Made by a program: the position numbers and the translations under genes | Part shown: positions 26,035 through 35,114 of the stretch, in pieces | Position numbering within the stretch: the first letter of the stretch is position 1 | Layout of the letters: the number at the start of each line of letters is the position of its first letter | NCBI GenBank assembly: GCA_964560875.1 | Contig: CAZLMW010000007.1 | Coordinates: 35,976-99,975 of the forward strand | Direction: 5' to 3' | Origin: CAZLMW01 sp964560875 | GTDB lineage: Bacteria; Myxococcota_A; UBA9042 | Length of the DNA: 64,000 bases | The notes under the pieces: generated by a model | What the model saw: the letters and a program-made list of their open reading frames with translations, nothing else | Databases searched by the model: none | What the model was told of the DNA's origin: nothing

Positions 26035-28017
26035 GTGCCGAACACACCTCCAAATCCGACCGACCTGCCCGACGATATTCCAGAGGGACCTGCTCCTTCC
26101 GGTCGAAAGTCACGCAAGCACCGTTCGACCTTGCTCGGCACGCTGCCCGAAGGCGCCAATGTCGGCGCCGGTGAAGCCCTGTCCGACGCCGAAGACAACG
26201 ATGAAGCGACCAAGGCGTTCGTGCTCACACCCGAGCTCCTCGCGCGGATGGGCGAAGACCCCGCGAGTTCCCCGCTCAACGCTGTGACCGACGCGCTTGG
26301 TGCGTCTAGCGCGGCCGCTCCGAGCGCACCCGCCTCGACCAACGCGCCTCACGATCTGCCCGACAGCCTGCCCGAAGACAACGAGCGCACGGTGGCGTTT
26401 ACCCCGCCGGCCGAGCTCTTCGACGACGACAGCCCGCTGCACCGGCACGCTGCGACCACCGCGTACGTTCCCGATTCACCCCAAGCGCCGACACCAGCCG
26501 CGGCGGCTCCGGTGGCCGGCGGGCTCGGTTTGCCCGGCGCATCCGACGCTCCAGCAGCCGAGGCGGGTGATAATCGTCACGCCGCCACCGAGGCGTACGT
26601 TCCCGACGATCTGCCATCTGCCGGGCCGCCGGCATCCCCGTCGACCCTGCCGCTCGCGGTCCAACCGGGGCCCGACGCCGTCCAGCCAGCCCCAGCCCCG
26701 CCAAATGCCGCACCGCCACCTGCCGCGCCGCCAGTCGCCGCACCGCCCTACGCCGCACCAACCGGATCGGCGCCCTCCGCTCCTGCGCCTGCAGCCACTG
26801 CGACGAAAGAAGAAAAACCCGCGCCGCGCCGCGCGTCCGGTTCCAGCAAATCAGCGAAGGGCAAGAGCCTGCTCGAGGTCCTCAAGCAGAAGCGCACGCT
26901 GCCGACCGATGACGCCGTCAAGCTCATCTGCAAGATCGCTAACAAGGTCCAGGAGCTGCACTCCGTCAACAAGTCGCACGGCGGTCTGACGCCCGCGCAC
27001 ATCCTCTTTGTGCCCGACCCGGACGGCGAGGTGGAGCTGGTCTCAGCCAAACGCGTCAAGGCCAAGGAGCGTTTCACCGCGCAATACGAGGCGCCCGAGA
27101 TCAGCGGCAGCGTGCAAACAGAAAACGTGATGCCGGCGCGCGCCGACGTGTACGCGCTTGGCTGCATGCTCTTCCAAGTGCTGACCGGCAAACCGCCGTT
27201 TCGTGCGCAGACCGCCGCGGACGTTCGCAAGCGCCACGCCAAGTTCGCCGTGCCCGCCGCCCGCCAGATCCGCGCCGACCTTGAAATCCCGCCTGCGCTC
27301 GAAGTCCAGCTGCAGCGCGCGCTTAAGAAACGTCCGGCGGACCGCCCGGCCAACGCTGGTGACTTCGCCCAGGCCATCGCCTACGCAACGGTCGACGACG
27401 ACCGCGGCACTGTGCACTTGCAGGGCGACCAGGCCGCGCTGTTGCAGGAGCTGATCGAGCAGAAGACACAGAGTCGCAAGGTCGAACAGCAGGCCGCCGC
27501 TCGTAAGCTGCAGGCCGAAGAAGCCGAAAAACGAGCCGCCGAAGAAGCCAAGCTGGCCGCACAGCAGAAGAACCGCGCCGCCGAGCAAGCGCGCAAGGCC
27601 GAGGAAGAGAAGGCGCGCGCCGCACAGGAATCCCGCCTCGCAGAAGAGCAGCAGGCCGCCGCTCAGCACAGCAAGAAGAAGTGGATCACGATCGCGGTCG
27701 CTGGGTTGTTGTTGGCGCTCGCCACGCTCGGCGGCATGTACGCGTTTGGCGTCTTCGACCACATCGTCGTGGAAAAGCACGAGAAGATCGTCGAGGTCGA
27801 AAAGGAAAAGATCGTCGAGAAGGAAAAGATCGTCGAAAAGAAGGTCTTCGTCGACGGTGGCACGCGGGTCATCTACGTCGAGAAAGATGCCGGCCCCAAC
27901 AAGCCCAAGACGCGCATCAAGTACATCACCAAGACCGTGGTCAAAAAGGCCACCAAGAAAGCGCTCAAGAAGAAGCCGCCGCCCGCCAAGCCGTCCGACG
28001 GCCCCGTCGTCTTTTGA
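26035..28017 (+). CDS. Membrane-anchored kinase C-lobe pseudokinase
   Basis: 660 residues from a GTG with AAGG eight bases upstream. Residues 1-270 are disordered and rich in Ala, Pro and Asp, with repeated ATxAYVPD-like units. Residues 275-450 resemble only the C-terminal lobe of a Ser/Thr kinase. HGGLTPAHILFV replaces HRDLKPxN, so the catalytic Asp is Gly, and no DFG is seen. YEAPEISG and DVYALGCMLFQVLTGKPPF are well kept. A Glu/Ala/Lys coiled coil (460-540), a membrane helix (about 547-570) and a periplasmic Lys-rich tail with EKIVEKEKIVEKK repeats follow. Catalysis is very unlikely. It shares its layout with the protein at 1-2239. Confidence 0.8.
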   Translation: MPNTPPNPTDLPDDIPEGPAPSGRKSRKHRSTLLGTLPEGANVGAGEALSDAEDNDEATKAFVLTPELLARMGEDPASSPLNAVTDALGASSAAAPSAPASTNAPHDLPDSLPEDNERTVAFTPPAELFDDDSPLHRHAATTAYVPDSPQAPTPAAAAPVAGGLGLPGASDAPAAEAGDNRHAATEAYVPDDLPSAGPPASPSTLPLAVQPGPDAVQPAPAPPNAAPPPAAPPVAAPPYAAPTGSAPSAPAPAATATKEEKPAPRRASGSSKSAKGKSLLEVLKQKRTLPTDDAVKLICKIANKVQELHSVNKSHGGLTPAHILFVPDPDGEVELVSAKRVKAKERFTAQYEAPEISGSVQTENVMPARADVYALGCMLFQVLTGKPPFRAQTAADVRKRHAKFAVPAARQIRADLEIPPALEVQLQRALKKRPADRPANAGDFAQAIAYATVDDDRGTVHLQGDQAALLQELIEQKTQSRKVEQQAAARKLQAEEAEKRAAEEAKLAAQQKNRAAEQARKAEEEKARAAQESRLAEEQQAAAQHSKKKWITIAVAGLLLALATLGGMYAFGVFDHIVVEKHEKIVEVEKEKIVEKEKIVEKKVFVDGGTRVIYVEKDAGPNKPKTRIKYITKTVVKKATKKALKKKPPPAKPSDGPVVF

Positions 28018-28137
28018 TCGCCTCTGGCGAGCCGATCAAAGGCCTTTGTTCGACGCGCTTGCTCCCCAAACAACCATCCTCCTGCCGCCGCGCTGGTGCC
28101 GCGCTCGTGCGGCAGTTGTGGCGCAACGGGACCCATC

Positions 28138-28794
28138 ATGATCGATGCCGAGACTTTCTGGTCGCTGCCGCGCAGCACGAAGCCCCGCAAGGCGTTCGAA
28201 GAGATCTTGCCGAACCTGCCCGCGCTTTTGCCCGATCTCACGATCGACGGCAGCTTCAGCTTTCACGTTTGCGGCAGCGGTGGCGGTGAATGGTCCGGGA
28301 CGGTCACCAACGGACTTTGGACGGTCGTCGCTGGCGCCGCAGATGACGCGCTGGTCCGGATCAGCTTGACGCGGCGGCACTTGCGCGAGGTCATCGGCGG
28401 AGCGTTGCGGGAACGTGGGCTGACCGTCATGAAGAGGCTCGGCAAACCGCGGCAGTTCCCCGACCTGGGCGTGCTTCCGATCGACCCGGCCCGCGCTCCC
28501 GATGTGGCCAAGATCCCCGGCAGCATCGCCGTGGAGATCCACGACCGCGACGTGCGCGAGAGCTACCGATTCGTGCTCAGCTTCGGCAATGGCCCCGCGG
28601 TCTACGACAACGCCACCACGACGCTGCACGTCGACGCCGACGAGATCGTTGAACAGGCGCTTGCTGGAGCGTCCATGGCGGCGCTGATCAAGGGCTCGCG
28701 GGTGCGCATCGAAGGCGATATCAGCTTGCCCCTGCGCGCGTTGCAGGTAGCGTTTGGGGCCGAGGCTGTGCAACGCGGGAGGCGCACGCCATGA
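28138..28794 (+). CDS. Tandem SCP2-like lipid-binding protein
   Basis: 218 residues. The start at 28138 follows GGGACCC. The chain appears to hold two SCP2-like (sterol carrier) half-units. The first (residues 40-100) carries SGTVTNGLWTVVAGAADDAL. The second (about 125-215) ends in the typical helix ALIKGSRVRIEGDISLPLRA. SCP2 domains bind lipids or act as accessory modules. Its stop overlaps the next start by 4 bp (ATGA), so it acts with the DUF6178-like protein. The family call is moderate. Confidence 0.55.
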   Translation: MIDAETFWSLPRSTKPRKAFEEILPNLPALLPDLTIDGSFSFHVCGSGGGEWSGTVTNGLWTVVAGAADDALVRISLTRRHLREVIGGALRERGLTVMKRLGKPRQFPDLGVLPIDPARAPDVAKIPGSIAVEIHDRDVRESYRFVLSFGNGPAVYDNATTTLHVDADEIVEQALAGASMAALIKGSRVRIEGDISLPLRALQVAFGAEAVQRGRRTP

Positions 28795-30782
28795 GCGAAG
28801 ATCCACGTCAGAAAAAGCTGCGGCGAGCCACGACCGCGATGGTCCGTCGGGGCGGTGCACCTTTCGAAAGCGAGGACGGGCCGCTCTCTCGACGGACCAC
28901 CGTACGCCAGGTCGAGCACAATCCCGGAGCGATCGCCGAAGCGGTGCAACGCGACGGCACTGGACCCGATCGTTGGCAAGACGATCCGCAAGGTCGGGCC
29001 CTCGCCCTGTCCCCGTTGTTGGAAGGCCGCACTGTCTTTGGCCTGGCGCGCCTGGGCACCACGTGGCAGCTGCGAACGGGCAATGAAAAGCTCGATTTCC
29101 TGCTCTCGTTGCCCGATCCCGAGGCGACAGTGCAGGCGCTTGCGTGCGAAGAGTTCGTCTTCCTGGCCAAGGATATCGGCAACTCCGACTGCGCGGCGCT
29201 GCTCACCCTCGCGTCCCCCGAACAGCTGCAGGCGACGGTCGATCTCGACGCATGGCCGCTCGACCGCTTCTCACACGACCGATTTGCCCATTGGTTGTCG
29301 GTTGTTTCGCAGGCTGGAACGGCCACAGTGGACCGTTTCGTTGCGTCGCAGGCGACCGCCGTTTTAACCTATTTTGTGTCCGGATCGGTGCGGGTCTTCG
29401 AGGACCGCGAAGAAGCCGAAGTGCACATGACAACCGACAGAGAGGTCTTCACGTCGCCCGACGGCGCGTTTGTGCTCATCGCCGACCCTGAGGACGACCG
29501 GTTGCCCGCGGTGCGCATCCTCATCGACTCGATCTACCGCATCGGTGTCGAGTACGGCCGCCGCGTGCTCCGTGCCATTCGATGGGAGTTGCCCGCGTCG
29601 CTCGAAGACGACCTGCAAGACCGCCGCGACCGTCGCGTCGCCACGCACGGCTTCACGTCTCGCTACCAGGCGCGCGAGGCCTACGACTGGAGCCAGGCCG
29701 CCGATCTCCCCGACCGGCTCGATGTCGCGCTCGCCGCGCAGGACGAACCTCAACCCGATCTGTTGCGGCCCTGGACTGAAGGCGGCCAGCGCACCGGTTT
29801 GGCTTTGTCTCGGGTGTCCGGCAGCAGCTTCCTCAGCCGCGCGCTCGAGGCGTGCAGCGAGTCGGTCCGGCAACGACTCGAGGTGGCATTTACTCGCCTG
29901 GCGTACCGCATCCAGTCCGCCCGCGCGGCTGGCCCGGCCGAGATCGATGAGCTCCACACCTGGACACGCCACGCTGTCTGCACCTGCGACATCGGGCTGG
30001 AGAGCTTGTGCGGCGGCGACCTGGACAAGGCAACGGCGGCGCTCGAACACATCCCCCTGGTTGACCTTTTCCGCGCCGGCCATGGGGCCGTTGTGCGCTT
30101 ACATCACAGCGCGCGACGGTTGCGCCGCGACATCGGCGGCGACGAAGGACTGCACCTGCTCGACGATGACGGCGCCGACAAGGTGCGCGCGCTGCTTCGC
30201 GGTCTGCCCGAGCTCGCAACCGGCACCGCGATGCCCGATTCCGCGGACGAATCGCGCCAAGTTGTGGTGAGCCGACCCTTTGAGAGCCTCGCCGAAGTGC
30301 GCAGCAGCGGCCGTGAGCTCCGTCGCATGAACGCCGCGGTAGCGCTGGTTCGAAGGCTCGCCGACGCATCTCCCATCGACGCCGTGCAGCTGCTCGCAGA
30401 CGACCTGCCCAACGGCGTGAGCGACGATCTGCGCCTCAGCTCCCTGGTCGGCACGGTCATCGCGTGGACCATCCTCGACGGCAAACCGCGCTTGCTGCCG
30501 CTCGCAGCCCGCGACGTTCAGCGGTTCCTTGCCGTTGCGTTCGACGGCATCGGCGGCCACCGCAAGATCCGCAAGGAGCTCCGCGCTGCGCTTATCCGCG
30601 CGCTGGTCAGCAGCCCCCATATCAGCGACGACGACGTCACGCCGATCGAAGAGTTGGTCGCGCACGTGCTCGGTCGACTCGACGAAGAGCTGGGCGGCCT
30701 CGATCCCACAGCGGACGTGGACCCGCGCTTTGTGGGCACCGCCGTAGCTGTCCGCAAAGCCCGCCCCGAAGACGCGGATTGA
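28791..30782 (+). CDS. DUF6178-like protein
   Basis: 663 residues, soluble, with no signal peptide. The layout and phrases such as LDFLLSLPDPEATVQALACE and FVSGSVRVFEDREE, and the late MNAAVALVRRLADASP, fit my recollection of the DUF6178 family of deltaproteobacterial proteins, which lack a known function. A cysteine group (VCTCDIGLESLCGG) near residue 400 might bind metal. It is translationally coupled to the SCP2-like gene by an ATGA overlap. Confidence 0.6.
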   Translation: MSEDPRQKKLRRATTAMVRRGGAPFESEDGPLSRRTTVRQVEHNPGAIAEAVQRDGTGPDRWQDDPQGRALALSPLLEGRTVFGLARLGTTWQLRTGNEKLDFLLSLPDPEATVQALACEEFVFLAKDIGNSDCAALLTLASPEQLQATVDLDAWPLDRFSHDRFAHWLSVVSQAGTATVDRFVASQATAVLTYFVSGSVRVFEDREEAEVHMTTDREVFTSPDGAFVLIADPEDDRLPAVRILIDSIYRIGVEYGRRVLRAIRWELPASLEDDLQDRRDRRVATHGFTSRYQAREAYDWSQAADLPDRLDVALAAQDEPQPDLLRPWTEGGQRTGLALSRVSGSSFLSRALEACSESVRQRLEVAFTRLAYRIQSARAAGPAEIDELHTWTRHAVCTCDIGLESLCGGDLDKATAALEHIPLVDLFRAGHGAVVRLHHSARRLRRDIGGDEGLHLLDDDGADKVRALLRGLPELATGTAMPDSADESRQVVVSRPFESLAEVRSSGRELRRMNAAVALVRRLADASPIDAVQLLADDLPNGVSDDLRLSSLVGTVIAWTILDGKPRLLPLAARDVQRFLAVAFDGIGGHRKIRKELRAALIRALVSSPHISDDDVTPIEELVAHVLGRLDEELGGLDPTADVDPRFVGTAVAVRKARPEDAD

Positions 30783-30813
30783 TCGCGGCTCGCCAATAAC
30801 AACCATGCACCGA

Positions 30814-30836
30814 GAAGCACCGCTGTTCGGTGCTTC
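30814..30836. terminator. Hairpin between convergent genes
   Basis: A perfect 9-bp stem, GAAGCACCG and CGGTGCTTC, with a CTGTT loop lies between the convergent DUF6178-like and MBL-fold genes. It has no T tract, and is a possible bidirectional terminator. Confidence 0.45.
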
Positions 30837-30843
30837 AACCCGC

Positions 30844-31548
30844 TCAGCCCATGAACTGGCGCCACGTCGCCAAGTCCCTGATCCGCAGGCACTGGTTGGT
30901 CTGTCGGACGACATCCATCGTCGCCTGCGGGCCGCCGTAGTTGTGTCCCGGAAAGACGATGGTGTCGCCCGACAGCTTGCTCAAGCGGGTGGTCAACGTG
31001 CGGAACATCTCTTCGGAGTCGCCGCCGGGTAAGTCCACGCGGCCGCAGCCCTGCAAGAACAGGGTGTCGCCGGACAACAGCGCGTCATTGCAGCGAAAAC
31101 AGATGGAACCGGGGGTGTGGCCGGGCGCGTGCAGGAGCTCAACCTCGACGCCGCCGACGCGCACCTTGTCGCCCGAGTCGTGACCGACGATGTCGCCCTT
31201 ATCGATGCCGCTGACCATCGCGACGCCGTCCTTTTCGAGCTTGTGGCAGTGGACTTTGCAGGGCGCGACGGTCAATAGCTCGGCCAGCCCGTCGATGTGG
31301 TTGCCAAACAGGTCGCCGCCGCAGTGATCGGGGTGGTAGTGCGTGACGAGCGCGCCGGTGACTTTCATGTCGTCGGTGGCCAGCGTCTCGACCAGCTCGT
31401 CGACCGCCCATGCCGGATCGATAACGAGGCATTCGCCGGTGTCGCGGTCGCCGATCGCGTAGACGAAGTTGGCCATCTGGGCGGCAAAAGGCGCGCCCTG
31501 CCCGAAGTCGACGCCTGCGAGCAGCTGCCGGAAGTACAAGTTCGCCAT
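30844..31548 (-). CDS. MBL-fold hydrolase, glyoxalase II-like
   Basis: 234 residues. All metal-binding motifs of the family are present: THYHPDHCGG, HAPGHTPGS, SGDTLF and FPGHNY, so two metal ions can be bound. Length and the PGHTPGSI and GHNYGG segments place it with glyoxalase II, ETHE1-type or general hydroxyacylglutathione hydrolase-like proteins. The substrate cannot be fixed from sequence. No signal peptide is present. Confidence 0.85.
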   Translation of the reverse strand: MANLYFRQLLAGVDFGQGAPFAAQMANFVYAIGDRDTGECLVIDPAWAVDELVETLATDDMKVTGALVTHYHPDHCGGDLFGNHIDGLAELLTVAPCKVHCHKLEKDGVAMVSGIDKGDIVGHDSGDKVRVGGVEVELLHAPGHTPGSICFRCNDALLSGDTLFLQGCGRVDLPGGDSEEMFRTLTTRLSKLSGDTIVFPGHNYGGPQATMDVVRQTNQCLRIRDLATWRQFMG

Positions 31549-31892
31549 CGGGCCCTCCTATACGGCGCGGAAGGTAGCACAGGCACCTGGTCCGCCGGAC
31601 GCGTCGTGGTTGAAGCCGGAGGCCGCAGCGTCCATGTTGAGCGGGTCATGCACTTTTTCCCGATCCACCCGATCGCCATTGCCGGCATCAGCGCAGCAGC
31701 CGCCAAGTTCGGTTGTCCGGCCGGCATGTGGCGCCCCGATTCGGCGAGCCCGTGTCAAAACGCCGGCGTTGTTGGGGGCACGAAGCCGGTTGGCGCCAAG
31801 CAGTTCAGCGGCATCGTCAACCCGGCGGCTCCAAGACCCTCGGAAATATGGGCATGGGGGGGTCGCCGCATCACGACCGGACGCTCACGTGT
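31549..31892. other. Intergenic region upstream of beta-helix remnant
   Basis: This 344-bp stretch lies between the MBL gene start and the first recognisable beta-helix rung. No frame encodes a credible protein. It may hold the MBL promoter (minus strand) and decayed 5' sequence of the remnant. Confidence 0.35.
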
Positions 31893-32311
31893 ACCTGCTC
31901 GCATCGGCGTTGCGGAACAATCGCGCGGCGGGCGCATACATGGCCGAGGGGCTGCTCGCGGTCATCGACAGCGCGATCTCGGGCACGGTTGCGGGCGATT
32001 TCGAAGACCCAGACACGACATCGGTCTACAAGGTGCACGACGGCGTCTTGCAGCTCGGCGGCACGCTGCTCGTGCAACGCAGCAAGCTCGTGGATCATGG
32101 ACGGGCCGCGATCGTCATCCGAGAGTCGACCCACGTGGGCATCAAGCACAGCCTTGGGACAGGCGGCCGGTACGGGTTGGCGCAGTCGGGCGGCAAACTT
32201 GCTGTCATCACCGCCAGCATCCTGCAGGGCTCCGACGGCAACATCTCGGGCGTCAAGCTCGCGATCCCGCCACCACCGGGCGTCATCGAGGTCGACGTAC
32301 CCAAGGACTGA
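31893..32311 (+). pseudogene. 5'-truncated parallel beta-helix protein remnant
   Basis: The frame reads as the last four or five rungs of a right-handed beta-helix (ALRNNRAAGAYMAEGLLAVI, GAIVIRESTH-like turns, ITASILQGSDG), then stops after VIEVDVPKD. Rungs begin near 31893, before the first ATG at 31940 (123 residues from there). No start, signal peptide or earlier rungs are found upstream in any frame. I read it as the surviving 3' end of a larger surface or lyase-like gene, though a short intact gene from 31940 cannot be excluded. Confidence 0.5.
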
Positions 32312-32359
32312 CGGTCCCGGAAAACTCGACACCGGACCGCCGCCGGGCACCCTCGATGG

Positions 32360-33298
32360 ATGGCTGCGATACGCCCCGACGTCGACGAATTCCTGCGCCA
32401 CATCGAGCACGTCAAGCGCGTCTCGCCGCACACGTTGCGGGCCTATCAACGCGACGTTCATCACTTCCAGGACTGGCTCCATGCGACCGAAGGCATCGAT
32501 GTAGCCGCCGTCGATCGCGAGTCCCTGCGCCGTTACACCGCCAGCCTTCACGGCCAGCTCGCGCCGTCGTCCATCGCCCGCCGACTCGCCGCCATCCGCA
32601 CGATGTTTCGCTTCCTGCGGCGCCTCGAGCGGGTCGACACCGACGTCGCGGACGGCCTGCGCAACCCCAAACAACCCACGACCCTGCCCAAGGTGCTCAG
32701 CGTTGACGAGATCTTGATGCTGCTGCGCGTCCACGGCACGCCCGATGACCCGCGATTTGCCGCCCGTGACCTCGCGCTCATCGAGTTGGTGTACGGCGCA
32801 GGCCTGCGTGTTGCGGAGACGGTGGGTCTCAACCTGCAAGAGCTCGACCTCGATCAACGCCAAGCGCGTGTCTTCGGCAAAGGCAGCCGGGTCCGACTCG
32901 CGCCGTTTGGTGAGGCCGCCGTCGACGCGCTGTCTGCCTGGATCGATCTGCGAGCCGACGTTATCGCGTCCGCCAAGAGACGCCCAAAGGACGCCGCCGC
33001 GGTCTTTCTCAACCGCTACGGCAACCGCCTGTCCGACCGATCGGTGCGTCGCATGCTCGAGAAGAGGTGCCTGGCAGCCGGCCTCACGCGCGCCGTCGGT
33101 CCCCACGCCCTGCGCCATTCGTTCGCCACGCACCTGCTCGATGGCGGCGCCGACATCCGCGAGGTCCAGGAGCTGCTCGGCCACAAGAACCTGTCGACCA
33201 CCCAGCGGTACACCCATATCTCGCTCGCCGGCCTGCAACGCAGCTACGACAAGGCGCACCCCCGCGCCAAGCTGATCAGCGATCCGTCGCAGCCTTGA
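32360..33298 (+). CDS. xerC: Tyrosine recombinase XerC/XerD
   Basis: 312 residues, the normal Xer length. An N-terminal SAM-like core-binding domain (VSPHTLRAYQRDVHHFQDWL) precedes the catalytic domain. The active-site pieces are GAGLRVAE (Arg I), the Lys-bearing VFGKGSRVRLAPFG, HALRHSFATHLLDGGADI (H-x-x-R), LGHKNLSTTQRYTH (His and nucleophilic Tyr). Xer proteins resolve chromosome dimers at dif. XerC versus XerD cannot be settled here. There are no phage genes nearby, so a housekeeping role is likely. Confidence 0.9.
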   Translation: MAAIRPDVDEFLRHIEHVKRVSPHTLRAYQRDVHHFQDWLHATEGIDVAAVDRESLRRYTASLHGQLAPSSIARRLAAIRTMFRFLRRLERVDTDVADGLRNPKQPTTLPKVLSVDEILMLLRVHGTPDDPRFAARDLALIELVYGAGLRVAETVGLNLQELDLDQRQARVFGKGSRVRLAPFGEAAVDALSAWIDLRADVIASAKRRPKDAAAVFLNRYGNRLSDRSVRRMLEKRCLAAGLTRAVGPHALRHSFATHLLDGGADIREVQELLGHKNLSTTQRYTHISLAGLQRSYDKAHPRAKLISDPSQP

Positions 33299-33328
33299 TG
33301 ACGACGCCATGAAGACGGACACGAAGCC

Positions 33329-34702
33329 ATGAACAAGGCCCTGAAACTACCTGTGATCTTCGGTTTGTTCGTGGTGTTGGTGGCGACTGCGCCCGGCGAT
33401 TTGCAGGCCGAACCCGCTTCACTCACCGCTTCTGCTGGCGCCGGCATGGCTCAGCGCGCCGGCGGCGTCTTTTCAACCCTCGACCTGGGTATCGACGGCC
33501 GCGCGGGCGATTTTTCCGGTGGTGTGCGCCTGCCCGTGCAGTTTCGCGTGCTCGATCTCAACAACGACGATCAGCGCGGCGCCGGCGGTACCGGTCTGCG
33601 TCACCAGGACTGGGATGAGCGCTCCGAATGGCTGCGTTTTCTGCGTCACGCCACCTGGAACTGGTCGGATCGAGCCGGCAACCGCGCACTCATCCGCGTC
33701 GCACCCCTGGCCGGCGTCACCCTCGGCCACGGCGCGATCGTCTCGCGCTACCACGGTCTGCTGCGCCCCGATCGCTACAAAGCCGGCGCCCGCGTCAAGT
33801 TCGATGCCGCGTCTTGGGGCGGCGATTTCTTCACCGACGACGTGACCCGCGCGCGCCTCATCGCCGGCCGCGTCTTCCTGCGTCCGTTTGCCGATTCGCG
33901 CCGCAATATCGCCCGCACGTTCACGATCGGCGCCACCGCAGCGGTCGATCGCCAGGCGCCTTTCTCCGCCAACCTCGACGCCGGAGGGGACCGCACATAC
34001 GACGACACTGGCCTGCTCAACGCCACACGTTCGATCAACACGGTCGCAGGAATCGACGTCGGCGTAGAGCTCGTCCGCGACCCTGCGTTCTCGATCGTCC
34101 CGTATGGCGACGCCACCTACAGCCACATCGCAAGCGCCGCGGGAATGGGCGCCAACGCAGGCCTCCGCCTTCATGTCTGGCCCGGTCGCCGCGATCGCAG
34201 CTTCACAGCCCGCTGGGAGATCCGCGCCTTCGACGGCACCGCGTTGCCCGGCTACTTCGACACCATGTACGAGGTCGAACAAGCCCGCTGGCTCGGCACC
34301 GGACCGCTGCGCACCAAGGCCGAAACACTACGCGCTCGCGACGGCGGCACCGTGACCGGCCACATGTTCGCGCTGAGCGGCCGCTTCCGAGCCGCCCGGA
34401 TGGCCACCACGATCGAGCTCTACGACGCCGACAACCTCGACACCTTCGCCGCGTGGATCGAGCTGCCCTACGCCGACATGGTGCGCCTGCGAGCGATGGT
34501 GACGAAACGACGCTTCACCGGCCTCGGAGACACCCTTTCCGCCGGTGAATGGACCGCCGCAGCGACCGCTCAAGCCGAGATCTTGCCGCCATTCTCGGCG
34601 TACCTCGAAGTCCAACGAGCCTGGCACGTCACACCCGGCCGAAATGGGCTCGAGACCACCTGGGACGGCGCGTTCGGCCTGATGCTCAGCCGCCGCCTGT
34701 AG
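33329..34702 (+). CDS. Outer-membrane beta-barrel protein
   Basis: 457 residues. A signal peptide (LPVIFGLFVVLVATAPGDLQ, cleavage after QA) precedes a chain of alternating strands with Gly/aromatic girdles and even spacing. It ends in LMLSRRL. Function is unrecognised; a porin- or surface-barrel-like protein is inferred. The gene starts 30 bp after xerC. Confidence 0.6.
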   Translation: MNKALKLPVIFGLFVVLVATAPGDLQAEPASLTASAGAGMAQRAGGVFSTLDLGIDGRAGDFSGGVRLPVQFRVLDLNNDDQRGAGGTGLRHQDWDERSEWLRFLRHATWNWSDRAGNRALIRVAPLAGVTLGHGAIVSRYHGLLRPDRYKAGARVKFDAASWGGDFFTDDVTRARLIAGRVFLRPFADSRRNIARTFTIGATAAVDRQAPFSANLDAGGDRTYDDTGLLNATRSINTVAGIDVGVELVRDPAFSIVPYGDATYSHIASAAGMGANAGLRLHVWPGRRDRSFTARWEIRAFDGTALPGYFDTMYEVEQARWLGTGPLRTKAETLRARDGGTVTGHMFALSGRFRAARMATTIELYDADNLDTFAAWIELPYADMVRLRAMVTKRRFTGLGDTLSAGEWTAAATAQAEILPPFSAYLEVQRAWHVTPGRNGLETTWDGAFGLMLSRRL

Positions 34703-35096
34703 CCTGCCTCGGGGGTGTGATCTTTTAGCCGGTCAGCTGTCGCTTCCCGGCCGGACCACACCCGGGGGCGTTGTTTCGCTTCTCCGTGGTGCGAGCACCA
34801 CTGCACCTTGCTCGGTGACCTACCGGACACCTCCGCGAGGGTCGTACCTCCCCCAGGACAGCCTGCGGCATGTCCGCTTGCCCAGACCCCTGATGGCGGT
34901 CGTGACCGGGTAATGAATCACGCCCTCCCTCGGGGTCAGACCCCGTTTGTACCCCGGTTGGGGAAGAACAGGGCCGGACGTTGGCTGCATGCCCTTGGAC
35001 GCGGTATTGTCGACCCATCGCGAATTGTCACCGGCGGTTAGCCGTTGACTCAGGAGGGGGTTTTGCGCCATTGACGGTGCCCCCGCCGCGACGGCG
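34703..35096. ncRNA. Structured non-coding region, candidate RNA
   Basis: This spacer of about 400 bp has no credible protein but many stable hairpins. GGGTGTG/CACACCC pairs at 34713-34719 with 34757-34763. GTGGTG-CGAG-CACCAC lies at 34786-34801, a CACC/GGTG hairpin directly follows, and CGGGGTC-A-GACCCCG is at 34931-34945. The density of nested stems suggests a structured RNA or a leader of the downstream HEAT-repeat gene. I compared it by eye with RNase P RNA, tmRNA, SRP RNA, 6S RNA and the cobalamin riboswitch and found none of their conserved cores. Strand is undetermined. Confidence 0.4.
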
Positions 35097-35114
35097 ACCT
35101 CGGAGGATTGCTAC

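Noticed and set aside
31549..31892. Frameshifted 5' part of the beta-helix gene
   Set aside because: No frame shows beta-helix rungs or a signal peptide, so I could not support a frameshift rather than a deletion.
32360..33298. Integrase of a prophage or island
   Set aside because: Length and motifs fit chromosomal Xer, and there are no phage genes, attachment repeats or tRNA nearby.
34725..35071. Minus-strand ORFs of 97 and 83 residues in the structured spacer
   Set aside because: Composition is unlike a protein and they overlap strong hairpins; no ribosome site.
34703..35096. RNase P RNA, tmRNA, SRP RNA, 6S RNA or cobalamin riboswitch
   Set aside because: Conserved cores of these RNAs (for example GAGGAAAGTC of RNase P, the TTCAA arm of tmRNA, GGTCAGGTCCGGAAGG of SRP) were not found on either strand.
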